A stretch of 64,000 nucleotides of DNA from Panulirus ornatus (GCF_036320965.1 NC_092271.1:586858-650857), one strand, 5' to 3'; positions 1 to 16,797 are shown, counted from the first letter of the stretch. Notes: a model not told the origin generated them from the sequence alone. Numbers and translations: made by a program.

Positions 1-2
1 TC

Positions 3-5254
<5,252 letters not shown>

Positions 5255-5433
5255 CATATGAAAAATGTAAGAAATAATTTAGAAAACTGAAACTTCTAGC
5301 CTGAAATGATATGAAAGAATGAATGTCACATAATGGTTCAACCTCTGGCTATTGAAAAGGGAAATGTATAATTTATTTACACAAACGTCAATAGTAGTTC
5401 TCATCAATTTAACCACTGTATCATACTGCCTGG
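5255..5433 (-). repeat. LINE-upstream block shared with 52808-52979
   Basis: The reverse complement matches 52808-52979 over ~170 bp with only scattered differences, then the two diverge sharply. In both places the block lies upstream of a LINE 5' head with a short TA/TG-rich spacer between. It is not LINE coding sequence and is absent upstream of copy O. It may be a transduced flank, a longer 5' UTR, or part of a segmental duplication. Confidence 0.85.
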
Positions 5434-5696
5434 TCCACTTCTCTTATCATGAAACAGGAATATTGGCTTATAATGTTTCTCACTTTTCTTCATTACACAA
5501 AGTACAACCATATCTTGGATACATGAGGGTAGGTAGTTGGTCATCCGCCATATAAAGCCTTGACAGACCAAAAGTTTATCTGGACCTCAACTTTTCCAGT
5601 ACATTTATGAAAAACACCTTTTTGCTTTCCATCTCTATCACTTTGAAAAGAAAAAAAAACTCCCTTTGTTCACATTTCAATGAAAGAATAAGCTTC
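5434..5696. other. Unique spacer, no gene recognised
   Basis: Moderately AT-rich single-copy-looking sequence between the upstream block and a solo LINE tail. No long ORF, RNA gene or repeat was seen. Confidence 0.6.
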
Positions 5697-5956
5697 AATG
5701 GTATTCCATGTGTGGCGAGGTGGCGATGGGAATGAATAAAGGCAGACAGTGTGAATTGTGTGCATTGATAAATATGTATGTGTCTGTGTGTGTATATATA
5801 TGTGTACACTGAGATGTATAGGTATGTATATTAGCGTGTGTGGACATGTATGTATATACATTGTGTATGGGGGTGGGTTGGGGCATTTCTTTCGTCTGTT
5901 TCCTTGCGCTACCTCGCAAACGCGGGAGACAGCGACAAAGCGAAATAAAATAATAA

Positions 5957-5960
<4 letters not shown>
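5697..5960 (+). mobile_element. Solo LINE 3' tail
   Basis: Plus-strand 3' UTR fragment of the RTE-like LINE. It begins at the TTCCATGTGTGGCGAGGTGG block and ends with the terminal hairpin and an A-rich tail. There is no coding part, so it is an extreme 5' truncation. It faces copy B tail to tail across a short (AT)n. Confidence 0.9.

Positions 5961-6017
<57 letters not shown>
5961..6017. repeat. (AT)n between convergent LINE tails
   Basis: About 57 bp of AT repeat between the plus-strand solo tail and the minus-strand tail of copy B. Confidence 0.95.
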
Positions 6018-6021
<4 letters not shown>

Positions 6022-8916
6022 TTTTGCTTTATCGCTGTCTCCCGCGTTTTCGAGGTAGCGCAAGGAAACAGACAAAGGAAATGGCCCAACCCACCCCCAT
6101 AAACATGTATATACATACACGTCCACACACGCAAATATACATACCTATACATCTCAATGTACACATATATATACACACACAGACACATACATATATACAC
6201 ATGCACACAGTTCACACTGTCTGCCTTTATTCACTCCCATCGCCACCTCGCCACATATGGAATAGCATCCCCCTCCCCCATCATGTGTGCGAGGTAGCGC
6301 TAGGAAAAGACAATAAAGGCCCCATTCGTTCACACTCAGTCTCTAGCTGTCATGCAATAATGCCCGAAACCACAGCTCCCTTTCCACATCCAGGCCCCAC
6401 AGAACCTTCCGTGGTTTACCCCAGACGCTTCAAATGCCCTGATTCAATCAATTGACAGCACGTCGACCCCGGTATACCACATCGATCCAACTCACTCTAT
6501 TCCTTGCCCGCCTTTCACCTCCTGCATGTTCAGGCCCCGATCACTCAAAATCTTTTTCACTCCACCTTTCCACCTCCAATTTGGTCTCCCACTTCTCGTT
6601 CCCTCCACCTCCGACACATATATCCTCTTGGTCAATCTTTCCTCACTCATTCTCTCCATGTGACCAAACTATTTGAAAACACCCTCTTCTGCTATCTCAA
6701 CCACGCTCTTTTTATTTCCACACATCTCTCTTAACCTTATATTACTTACTCGATCAAACCACATATTGTCCTCAAACATCTCATTTCCAGCACATCCATC
6801 CTCCTGCGCACAACTCTATCCATAGCTCACGCCTCGCAACCATACAACATTGTTGGAACTACTATTCCTTCAAACATAGCCATTTTTGCTTTCGGAGATA
6901 ATGTTTTCGACTTCCACACAGTCTTCAGGGCTCCCAGGATTGTCGCCCCCTCCCCCACCCTATGATTCACTTCCGCTTTCATGGTTCCATCCGCTGCCAG
7001 ATCCACTCCCAGATATCTAAAACACTTTACTTCCTCCAGTTTTTCTCCATTCAAACTTACCTCCCAATTGACTTGACCCTCAACCCTACTATACCTAATA
7101 ACCTTGCTCTTATTCACATTTACTCTTAACTTTCTTCTTTCACACACTTTACCAAACTCAGTCACCAGCTTCTGCAGTCTCTCACATGAATCAGCCACCA
7201 GCGTTGTATCATCAGCGAACAACAACTGACTCATTTCCCAAGCTCTCTCATCCCCAACAGACTGTATATTTTCCCCTCTTTCCGAAACTCTTTCATTCAC
7301 CTCCCTAACAACCCCATCCATAAACAAATTAAACAACCATGGAGACATCACACACCCCTCCCGCAAACCTACATTCTCTGAGAACCAATCACTTTCCTCT
7401 CTTCCTACACTTACACATGCCTTACATCCTCGATAAAAACTTTTCACTGCTTGTAATAACTTGCCTGCCACACCATACATTCTCAGTGCCTTCCACAGAG
7501 CATCTCTATCAACTTTATCATATGCCTTCTCCAGATCCATTAATGCTACATACAAATCCATTTGTTTTTCTAAGTATTTCTCACATACATTCTTCAAAGC
7601 AAACACCTGATCCACACATCATCCACCACTTCTAAAACCACACTGCTCTTCCCCAATCTGATGCTCTGTGGATGCCTTTACCCTATCAATCAATACCCTC
7701 CCATATAATTTACCAGGAATACTCAACAGACTTATACCTCTGTAATTTGAGCACTCACTCTTATCCCCTTTGCCTTTGTACAATGGCACTATGCACGCAT
7801 TCCGCCAATCCTCAGGCACCTCACCATGAATCATACATACTTCAAATAACCTTACCAACCAGTCAACAATACAGTCATCCCCTTTTTTAATAAATTCCAC
7901 TGCAATACCATCCAAATCTGCTGCCTTGCCCGCTTTCTTCCTCCGCAAAGCTTTTACTACGTCTTCTCTGTTTACCAAATCATCCTCCCTAACCCTCTCA
8001 CTTTGCAGAGCACCTCGACCAAAACACCCTATACCTGCCACTCTATTATTAAACACATTCAACAAACCTTCAAAATACTCAATCCACCTCCTTCTCACAT
8101 CACCACTACTTGTTATCACCTCCCCATTAGCCCCCTTCACTGAGGTTCCCATTTGCTCCCTTGTCTTACGCACTTTATTTACCTCCTTCCAGAACATCTT
8201 TTATTCTCCCTAAAATTTAAAGATACTCTCTCACACCAACTCTCATTTGCCCTCTTTTTCACCTCTTGTACCTTTCTCTTGACCTTCTGTCTCTTTCTTT
8301 TATACATCTCCCACTCATTTGCATTTTTTCCCTGCAAAAATCGTCTAAATGCCTCTCTCTTCTCTTTCACTAATAATATTACTTCTTCATCACACCTCTC
8401 ACTACTCTTTCTACGTTTCTAACGCACCTCCTACGCTTCTCATGCCACAAGTATCTTTTGCGCAAGCCATCACTGCTTCCCTAGATACATCCCATTCCTC
8501 CCCCACTCCCCTTACCTCCTTTGTTCTCACCTTTTTCCATTCTGTACTCATTCTCTCCTGGTACTTCCTCACACAAGTCTCATTCCCAAGCTCACTTACT
8601 CTCACCACCCTCTTCACCCCAACATTCTCTCTTCTTTTCTGTAAACCCATACAAATCTTCACCTTCGCCTCCACAAGATAATGATCAGACATCCCTCCAG
8701 TTGCACCTCTCAGCACATTAACATCCAAAAGTCTCTCTTTCGCGGGCCTGTCAAATAACACGTAATCCAATAACGCTCTCTGACCATCTCTCCTACTTAC
8801 ATACGTATACTTATATATATCTCGCTTTTTAAACCAGGTATTCCCAATTACCAGTCCTTTTTCAGCACATAAATCCACAAGCTCTTCACCATTTTCATTT
8901 ACAACACTGAACACCC
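6018..8916 (-). mobile_element. RTE-like LINE copy B
   Basis: Minus-strand copy with a long-type 3' UTR (6018-6440), C-terminal region, RT and part of the endonuclease. It is 5' truncated at about 8916 in the HGVFSVVN block, where PLE1 begins. It lacks the start, 5' UTR and first half of the endonuclease. Confidence 0.92.
6445..8914 (-). pseudogene. LINE ORF remnant (copy B)
   Basis: The best open parts are 6827-7615 (RT palm: DLEKAYD, LREGCVMSP, FADD, RYLGVDL), 7619-8197 (upstream RT) and 8411-8914 (endonuclease C-terminal half with SDHYLVE). Small deletions and stops separate them. The C-terminal region below 6827 is frameshifted. The RQGC box reads REGC in this copy. Dead copy. Confidence 0.85.
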
Positions 8917-8920
8917 CCTG

Positions 8921-9697
8921 TACACATATAAATTATCAAAATTCTTAGTTTCCTTATTAAGCCCTTTATTGGGTAAGGTATCAAATTCTAATATCATGAA
9001 CAATGTAGATTTAGTCAACAAGCTAAACAATATCAATGTTAATTTAGATTTCAAACTAGTTAGCTTTGATGTTTCCTCACTTTTCACTAAGGTTCCAATT
9101 GATGACCTTTTAGAATATTTATTTGATGTCTTAGATGATATTCATTTACCTTTTTCAAAGTCTAATTTCATTGAACTGATAAAATTGTGTATAAAAGACT
9201 GTGTATTTAAATTTAATGGAGATAATTATGCTCAAAAATTTGGTATGGCAATTGGTAACCCTCTTTCACCTGTACTAAGTAATCTTTATATGGAATTTTT
9301 TGAAACAAAATTACTAAAGGATATCTTACCTTCTAATGCAATTTGGTTTAGGTATGTAGATGATGTTCTTTGTGTTTGGCCAACAAATGAAAATTTACAA
9401 ATATTTCTCCCCTTACTTAACAATTTAGTACCTTCCATCGAATTTACTGTAGAAAATGAAAATAATGGTATGTTACCATTTTTAGATTGCATAATCTATA
9501 GACAAGGAAACAAGTTTAAGTTTAGCATATACAGAAAACCCACCAATGTATGCTCATATATCCATTATTACTCATCTCAACATGACAGAGTTAAATTATC
9601 ATCATTTCAATCTATGTTCCTAAGGGTATTACGTATTTGCAGTCCAGAGTTTATTGATGATGAGTTTGAGAGATGTATTCTATTGGATCTAAGTTAA
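8921..9697 (+). pseudogene. PLE1 reverse transcriptase (5' truncated)
   Basis: The open frame continues upstream of any ATG (YKLSKFLVSLLSPLLG) to the truncation. Motifs in order: SFDVSSLFTKVP (motif A), GMAIGNPLSPVLSNLYME (motif B), FRYVDD (catalytic box, about 9350-9364) and LPFLDC with YRKPTN. These are typical of Penelope RTs. The frame leaves the family path near 9670, where a one-base loss after DDEFE (compare PLE2, GAAAAG) puts the rest in another frame. The N-terminal part of the RT is missing. Confidence 0.9.
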
Positions 9698-10241
9698 AGT
9701 ACCCTAGATCTTTCATTGGTAAATCCCTTAAATTAGCAAAGAAATCATTTTATAGAGTCGAGCCCAAACCTCCCACTGACACCAAGAATCTTTTAGTTCT
9801 CCCTTTTAATGATAATTTCACTTTGCTTCCCATGTTGCTTAAATCCTTTAATGTAAATGTTGCCTTTAGCAACAATAATACTATAAAGAATATCTTAATC
9901 AGGAATTCACCAGAAAATTCTCTTGGTTGCATCTATAAAGTTCCTTGTGGAAACTGTGATAAATTTTGTGTTGGTCAGACTGGTAAGGATCTTTCTCTTA
10001 GATAAGCATAAGAACAGGACAAGAATCAAATGCCTTGTTTAATCATGTTAAAAACTATAATTATTGTATTGACTGGAGTAACGCCATCTCAGTTGTTAAC
10101 TCTAACTCTATTACCAAAAGAAATATCATTGAATCTTCTATTATCAAATACACAAAGAATTATAATCTTAATATCAGTGATGGTCTGTTCAAATTAGATA
10201 ACTTTATTGTTGATAAGATTTGTAAAATGATAAGTTTATGA
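9673..10241 (+). pseudogene. PLE1 linker and GIY-YIG endonuclease
   Basis: Reads on from the RT in a shifted frame (YSIGSKLKYPRSF...). The GIY-YIG core is visible as CIYKVPC, GNCDKF and VGQTGK with a CxxC-type pair between, the arrangement known for Penelope-like endonucleases. After DLSLR there is a stop caused by loss of the LKQHRYS segment that PLE2 keeps. The reading then resumes (FNHVKNYNYCIDW) to the stop at 10239-10241. The catalytic Arg/His region is therefore deleted. Confidence 0.88.
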
Positions 10242-10343
10242 ACTCTCGTTGTATGTTTTGGACAATCACATGTTTACCAAATAGCGTCCAAGCTTCGTCT
10301 CTTCGATGTATATCAACTGACTGTTAAATTTCTCTCTTGTGTC

Positions 10344-10384
10344 TCCCCTGATGATGTGATTATTACACGAAAGTGCACTTGGGA
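10344..10384 (+). ncRNA. Hammerhead-ribozyme-like motif in PLE1 3' end
   Basis: Stem I UCCC (10344-10347) pairs with GGGA (10381-10384). The core CUGAUGA is at 10348-10354. Stem II is GUG/CAC (10356-10358 with 10366-10368). The conserved GAA is at 10369-10371. Stem III is the palindrome AGUGCACU (10372-10379), and predicted cleavage follows U10380. One extra U (10355) sits between the core and stem II. The stem III loop is only two bases, which suggests dimer action. PLEs are known to carry such ribozymes; activity here is inference. Confidence 0.7.
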
Positions 10385-10453
10385 ACTTTTCGTGTTTCAT
10401 TTTCCCCTTGGACTTATAGGAATATCTTGATCACGCGCAAAATTGTGATCCTT

Positions 10454-10458
<5 letters not shown>

Positions 10459-10511
<53 letters not shown>
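10459..10511. repeat. (AT)n
   Basis: AT repeat between the PLE1 3' end and the head of the SNE at 10512. Confidence 0.95.
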
Positions 10512-10514
<3 letters not shown>

Positions 10515-10763
10515 CCCTGGGGATAGGGGATTAAGAATACTTCCCACGTATTCCCTGCGTGTCGTAGAAGGCGACTAAAAGGGGAGGGAGCGGGGGGCTG
10601 GAAATCCTCCCCTCTCGGTTTTTTTTTTTTTTTTTCAATTTTCCAAAAGAAGGAACAGAGAATTGGGCCAGGTGAGGGTATTCCCTCAAAGGCCCAGTCC
10701 TCTGTTCTTAACGCTACCTCGCTAATGCGGGAAATGGCGAATAGTTTGAAAGAAAGAAAAGAA

Positions 10764-10766
<3 letters not shown>
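10512..10766 (+). mobile_element. SNE1: full-length LINE-derived non-autonomous element
   Basis: It begins ATCCCTGGGGATAGGGG, like LINE W (53061). It follows the LINE 5' UTR block by block (CTTCCCACGTATTCC, GCGTGTCGTAG, GGGAGCGGGGGGC) through the sequence matching the LINE start codon, where AAAATGGG reads AAAAGAAGG. It then passes to a tail ending CGCTACCTCGC..GCGGGA, the LINE 3' hairpin, and a GAAAGAAA tail. A T run of ~18 lies inside. No coding capacity. Both ends touch (AT)n. Confidence 0.85.

Positions 10767-10828
<62 letters not shown>
10767..10828. repeat. (AT)n between convergent SNE and LINE tails
   Basis: AT repeat separating the plus-strand SNE1 tail from the minus-strand tail of LINE C. 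Confidence 0.95.
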
Positions 10829-10832
<4 letters not shown>

Positions 10833-13800
10833 TTATTTTGCTTTGTCGCTGTCTCCCGCGTTTGCGAGGTAGCGCAAGGAAACAGACGAAAGATATGGCC
10901 CAACCCACCCCCATACACATGTATATACATACACGTCCACACACGCAAATATACATACCTATACATCTCAATGTACACATATATATAAACACACAGACAC
11001 ATACATATATACCCATGCACACAATTCACACTGTCTGCCTTTATTCATTCCCATCGCCACCTCGCCACACAAGGAATACCATCCCCCTCCCCCCTCATGT
11101 GGGCGAGGTAGCGCTAGGAAAAGACAACAAAGGCCCCATTTGTTCACACTCAGTCTCTAGCTGTCATGCAATAATGCCCGAAACCACAGCTCCCTTTCCG
11201 CATCCAGGCCCCCCAGAACTTTCCATGGTTTACCCCAGACGCTTTACATACCCTGATTCAATCCACTGACAGCACGTCAACCCCGGTATACCAATTCACT
11301 CTATTCCTTGCCCGCCTTTCACCCTCCTGCATGTTCAGGCCCCGATCACTCAAAATCTTTTTCTGTCCATCTTTCCACCTCCAATTTGGTCTCCCACTTC
11401 TCCTCGTTCCCTCCACCTCCGACACATATATCCGCTTGGTCAATCTTTCCTCACTCATTCTCTCCATGTGCCCAAACCATTTCAAAACACCCTCTTCTGC
11501 TCTCTCAACCAAGCTCTTTTTATTTCCACACATCTCTCTTACCCTTACGTTACTTACTCGATCAAACCACCTCACACCACACATTGTCCTCAAACATTTC
11601 ATTTCCAGCACATCCACCCTCCTGCGCACAACTCTATCCATAGCCCACGCCTCGCAACCATACAACATTCTTGGAACCACTATTCCTTCAAACATAGCCA
11701 TTCTTGCTTTCCGAGATAATGTTCTCGACTTCCACACATTCTTCAAGGCTCCCAGGATTTTCGCCCCCTCCGCCACCCTATGATTCATTTCCGCTTCCAT
11801 GGTTCCATCCGCTGCCAGATCCACTCCCAGATATTTAAAGCACTTTACTTACTCCAGTTTTTCTCCATTCAAACTTACCTCCCAATTGACTTGACCCTCA
11901 ACCCTACTGTACCTAATAACCTTGCTCTTATTCACATTTACTCTTAACTTTCTTCTTTCACACACTTTACCAAACTCAGTCAACAGCTTCTGCAGTTTCT
12001 CACATGAATCAGCCACCAGCGGTGTATCATCAGCGAACAACAACTGACTCACTTCCCAAGCTCTCTCATCCACAACAGACTTCATATTGCCCCTCTTTCC
12101 GAAACTCTTGCATTCACCTCCCCAACAACCCCATCCATAAACAAATTAAACAACCGTGGAGACATCACACACCTCTGCCGCAAGCCTACATTCAATGAGA
12201 ACCAATCACTTTCCTCTCTTTCTTCATTTACACATACCTTACATCCTCGATAAAAACTTTTCACTGCTTCTAACAACTTGCCTCCCACACCATATATTTG
12301 TAATACCTTCCACAGAGCATCTCTATCAACTCTATCATATGCCTTCTCCAGGTCCATAAATGCTACATACAAATCCATTTGCTTTCCTAAGTATTTCTTA
12401 CATACATTTTTCAAAGCAAACACTTGATCCACACATCCTCTACCACTTCTGAAACCACACTGCTCTTCCCCAATCTCATGCTCTGTACATGCCTTCACCC
12501 TCTCAATCAATACCCTCCCATATAATTTACCAGGAATACTCATCAAACTTATACCTCTGTAATTTGAGCACTCACTCTTATCCCCTTTGCCTTTGTACAG
12601 TGGCACTATGCACGCATTCCGCCAATCCTCAGGCACCTCACCGTGAGTCATACATACATTAAATAACCTTACCAACCAGTCAACAATACAATCACCCTCT
12701 TTTTTAATAGATTTCACTGCAATACCATCCAAACCTGCTGCCTTGCCGGCTTTCATCTTCCGCAAAGCTTTTACTACCTCTTCTCTTTTTACCAAATCAT
12801 TTTCCCTAACCCTCTCACTTTGCACACCACCTCGACCAAAATACCCTATATCTGCCACTCTATCATCAAACACATTCAACAAACCTTCAAAATACTCACT
12901 CCATCTCCTTTTCACATCACGACTACTTGTTATGACCTCCCCATTAGCGCCCTTCACTGAAGTTCCCATTTGCTCCCTTGTCTTACGCACTTTATTTACC
13001 TCCTTCCAGAACATCTTTTTATTCTCCCTAAAATTTAATGATACTCTCTTACCCCAACTCTCATTTGCCCTCTTTTTCACCTCTTGCACCTTTCTCTTGA
13101 CCTCCTGTCTCTTTCTTTTATACATCTCCCACTCAATTGCATTTTTTCCCTGCAAAAATCATCCAAATGCCTCTCTCTTCTCTTTATCTAATAATCTTAC
13201 TTCTTCATCCCACCACTCACTACCCTTTCTAATCAACCCACCTCCCACTCTTCTCATGCCACAAGCATCTTTTGCGCACTCCATCACTGATTCCCTAAAA
13301 ACATCCCATTCCTCCCCCACTCTCCTTACTTCCATTGTTCTCACCTTTTTCCATTCTGTACTCAGTCTCTCCTGGTACTTCCTCACACAAGTCTCCTTCC
13401 CAAGCTCACTTACTCTCACCACCCTCTTCACCCCAACATTCACTCTTCTGTTCTGAAAACCCATACAAATCTTCACCTTAGCCTCCACAAGATATTGATC
13501 AGACATCCATCCAGTTGCACCTCTCAGCACATTAACATCTAAAAGTCTCTCTTTCGGGCGCCTGTCAATTAACACGTAATCCAATAACGCTCTCTGGCCA
13601 TCTCTCCTACTTACATACGTATACATATGTATATCTCGCTTTTTAAACCAGGTATTCCCAATCACCAGTGCTTTTTCAGCACATAGATCTACAAGCTCTT
13701 CACCATTTCCATTTACAACACTGAACACCCCATGTATACCAATTTTTCCCTCAACTGCCACATTACTCACCTATGCATTCCAATCACCCATCACTATAAC

Positions 13801-13896
13801 CCGGTCTTGTGCATCAAAACCAATAACACACTCATTCAGCTGCTCCCAAAACACTTGCCTCTCAAGATCTTTCTTCTCATGCCCAGGTGCATATGC
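10829..13896 (-). mobile_element. RTE-like LINE copy C
   Basis: Minus-strand copy with a long-type 3' UTR (10829-11265), complete RT and endonuclease up to the GAYAPGHEKKD block. It stops at 13896, where LINE D begins on the opposite strand (head to head). The start and 5' UTR are absent. Confidence 0.92.
11258..13895 (-). pseudogene. LINE ORF remnant (copy C)
   Basis: Open segments are 11258-11824 (C-terminal region ending in the longer variant after RGRRAV), 11849-12085 (FADDTPLVADS), 12082-13155 (357 codons covering the endonuclease-RT linker and RT motifs through [11 protein letters not shown]) and 13159-13770 (endonuclease). A stop at 11846-11848 (GAG to TAG in LEEVK), a one-base frameshift near 12090 and a TGA in FGRFLQG (13156-13158) separate them. 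It carries HEIGEEQ where other copies have HQIGEEQ; only C and D share this. Confidence 0.86.
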
Positions 13897-16266
13897 AAAC
13901 ATAAGTATACGTATGTAAGTAGGAGAGATGGCCAGAGAGCGTTATTGGATTACGTGTTAATTGATAGACGCACGAAATAGAGACTTTTGGATGTTAATGT
14001 GCTGAGAGGTGCAACTGGAGGGATGTGTGATCATTATCTTGTGGAGGCGAAGGTGAAGACTTGTGGGGGTTTTCAGAAAAGAAGAGGGAATGTTGGAGTG
14101 AAGAGAGTGATGAGAGTAAGTGAGCTTGGGAAGGAGACTTGTGTGAGGAAGTACCAGGAGAGACTGAGTACAGAATGGAAAAAGGTGAGAACAAAGGAGG
14201 TAAGGGGAGTGGGGGAGGAATGGGATGTATTTAGTGACGCATTGATGGCTTGCGCAAAAGATGCTTGTGGCATGAGAAGCGTGGGAGGTGGGTTGATTAG
14301 AAAAGGTAGTGAGTGGTGGGATGAAGAATTAAGATTATTAGTGAAAGAGAAGAGCGAGGCATTTGGACGATTTTTGCAGGGAAAAATTGCAAATGAGTGG
14401 GAGAGGTATAAAAGAAAGAGACAGAAGGTCAAGAGAAAGGTGCAAGAGGTGAAAAAGAGGGCAAATGAGAGTTGGGGTGAGAGAGTATCATTAAATTTTA
14501 GGGAGAATAAAAAGATGTTTTGGAAGGAGGTAAATAAAGTGCGTAAGACAAGGGAGCAAATGGGAACTTCAGTGAAGGGGGCTAATGGGGAGGTGATAAC
14601 AAGTAGTGGTGATGTGAGAAGGAGATGGAGTGAGTATTTTGAAGGTTTGTTGAATGTGTTTGATGATAGAGTGGCAGATATAGGGTGTTTTGGTCGAGGT
14701 GGGGTGCAAAGTGAGAGGGTTAGGGAAAATGATTTGGTGAATAGAGAAGAGGTAGTAAAAGCTTTACAGAAGATGAAAGCCGACAAAGCAGCAGGTTTGG
14801 ATGGTATTGCAGTGGAATTTATTAAAAAAGGGGGTGACTGTATTGTTGACTCTTTGGTAAGGTTATTTAATGTATGTATGACTCATGGTGAGGTGCCTGA
14901 GGATTTGCGGAATGCTTCCATAGTGCCATTGTATAAAGGCAAAGGGGATAAGTGTGAGTGCTCAAATTACAGAGGTATAAGTTTGTTGAGTATTCCTGGT
15001 AAATTATATGGGAGGGTATTGATTGAGAGGGTGAAGGCATGTACAGAGCATGAGATTGGGGAAGAGCAGTGTGGTTTCAGAAGTGGTGGAGGATGTGTGG
15101 ATCAGGTGTTTGCTTTGAAGAATGTATGTGAAAAATACTTAGAAAAACAAATGGATTTGTATGTAGCATTTATGGATCTCGAGAAGGCATATGATAGAGT
15201 TGATAGAGATGCTCTGTGGAAGGTTTTAAGAATATATGATGTGAGAGGCAAGTTGTTAGAAGCATTGAAAAGTTGTTATCGAGGGTGTAAGGCATTTTTA
15301 TGTGTAGGAAGAGAGGAAAGTGATTGGCTCTCAGTGAATATATGTTTGCGGCAGGGGTGTGTGACGTCACCATGGTTGTTTAATTTGTTTACGGATGGGA
15401 TTGTTAGGGAGGTGAATGAAAGAGTTTCGGAAAGAGGGACAAGTATGCAGTCTGTTGTGGATGAGAGAGCTTAGGAAGTGAGTCAGTTGTTGTTCGCTGA
15501 TGATACAGCGCTGGTGGCTAATTCATGTGAGAGACTGCAGAAGCTGGTGACTGAGTTTGGTAAAGTGAGTGAAAGAAGACAGTTAAGAGTCAATGTGAAT
15601 AAGAGCAAGGTTATTAGGTACAGTAGGGTTGAGGGTCAAGTCAATTGGGAGGTAAGTTTGAATGGAGAAAAACTGGAGGAAGTAAAGTGTTTTAGATATC
15701 TGGGAGTGTATCTGGCAGCGGATGGAACCATGGAAGCGGAAGTGGATCATAGGGTGGGGGAGGGGGCGAAAATCCTGGGAGCCTTGAAGAATGTGTGGAA
15801 GTCGAGAACATTATCTCGGAAAGCAAAAATGGGTAAGTTTGGAGGAATAGTGGTTCCAACAACGTTGTATGGTTACGAGGCGTGGGCTATGGATAGAGTT
15901 GAGCTGGAAATGAGATGTTTGTGGACAATATGTGGTGTGAGGAGGTTTTATCGAGTAAGTAATGTTAGGGTAAGAGAGATGTGTGGAAATAAAAAGAGTG
16001 TGGTTGAGGGAGCAGAGGAGGGTGTATTGAAATGGTTTGGTCACATGGAGAGAATGAGTGAGGAAAGATTGACAAAGAGGATATATGTGTCAGAGGTGGA
16101 GGGAACGAGAAGTGGGAGATCAAATTGGAGGTGGAAAGATAGAGTGAAAAAGATTTTGAGTGATCGAGGCCTGAACATACAGGAGGGTGAAAGGCATGCA
16201 TGGAATAGAGTGAATTGGAACGATGTGGTATACCGGGGTCGACGTGCTGTCAATGGATTGAACTAG
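13894..16266 (+). pseudogene. Longest single-frame LINE RT (copy D, two stops)
   Basis: One reading frame spans ~790 codons, broken only by TAG at 13978-13980 (GAG to TAG in AKERLLD) and TAG at 15472-15474 (TGG to TAG in ERAWEVS). The endonuclease end has CDHYLVEAK (family SDHYLVE). RT blocks in order: [79 protein letters not shown] and FRYLGV. A seven-codon in-frame deletion after AMDRV and a one-codon deletion in GTRSGR mark the C-terminal region. It is probably inactive because the endonuclease is incomplete. Confidence 0.9.
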
Positions 16267-16700
16267 GGCATGTGAAGCGTCTGTGGTAAACCGTGGAAAG
16301 TTCTCTGGGGCCTGGATGTGGAAAGGGAGCTATGGTTTCGGTGCATTATTACATGACAGCTAGACACTGAGTGTGAACGAATGGGGCCTTTGGTGTCTTT
16401 TCCTAGCGCTACCTCGCACACATGAGGGGGGAGGGGGATGTTATTCCATGTGTGGCGGGGTGGCGATGGGAACAAATAAAGGCAGACAGTATGAATTATG
16501 TACATGTGTATGTATGTATATGTCTGTGTGTGTATATATATATATGTGTACATTGAGATGTATAGATATGTATATTTGCGTGTGTGGACGTGTATGTATA
16601 TACATGTGTATGTGGGCGGGTTGGGCCAATCTTTCGTCTGTTTCCTTGCGCTACCTCGCTAACGCGGGAGACAGCGACAAAGCAAAATGAATAGATGAAT

Positions 16701-16702
<2 letters not shown>
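13897..16702 (+). mobile_element. RTE-like LINE copy D
   Basis: Plus-strand copy starting in the endonuclease (KYTYVSRRDGQ), with full RT, C-terminal region and long-type 3' UTR (16267-16702) ending in the hairpin and (AT)n. With copy C it forms a large inverted repeat: its first bases are the reverse complement of about 13610-13628, leaving a ~270 bp spacer. Confidence 0.93.
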
Positions 16703-16795
<93 letters not shown>

Positions 16796-16797
16796 TT
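16703..16797. repeat. (AT)n after LINE D tail
   Basis: AT repeat at the 3' end of copy D. Beyond it the mosaic stops and older unique DNA begins. Confidence 0.95.

Larger units (their letters stand above)
8920..10458 (+). mobile_element. Penelope-like element PLE1
   Basis: Plus-strand Penelope-like retroelement, 5' truncated. It carries RT, a linker, a GIY-YIG endonuclease domain and a ~215 bp 3' region with a hammerhead-like motif, then meets (AT)n. AT-richer codon use separates it from the LINE. The upstream junction is the truncated 5' end of LINE B. A second copy (PLE2) is at 30395-31554 and a solo 3' end at 37325-37505. Confidence 0.9.

Noticed and set aside
8920..10458. PLE1 as a retrovirus-like or LTR element
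   Set aside because: The RT motif order with LPFLD/YRKPT and the GIY-YIG domain are Penelope-type. No gag, protease, integrase or classical LTR was seen.
12743..13456. A ~237-codon antisense frame opposite the LINE linker, open in copies C, D, N, O and W
   Set aside because: It has no ATG at its start, is Ser/Leu/Phe/Thr-rich and follows from the AAG/GAG-rich codon use of the sense ORF. It breaks wherever the sense strand has indels. Treated as a shadow.
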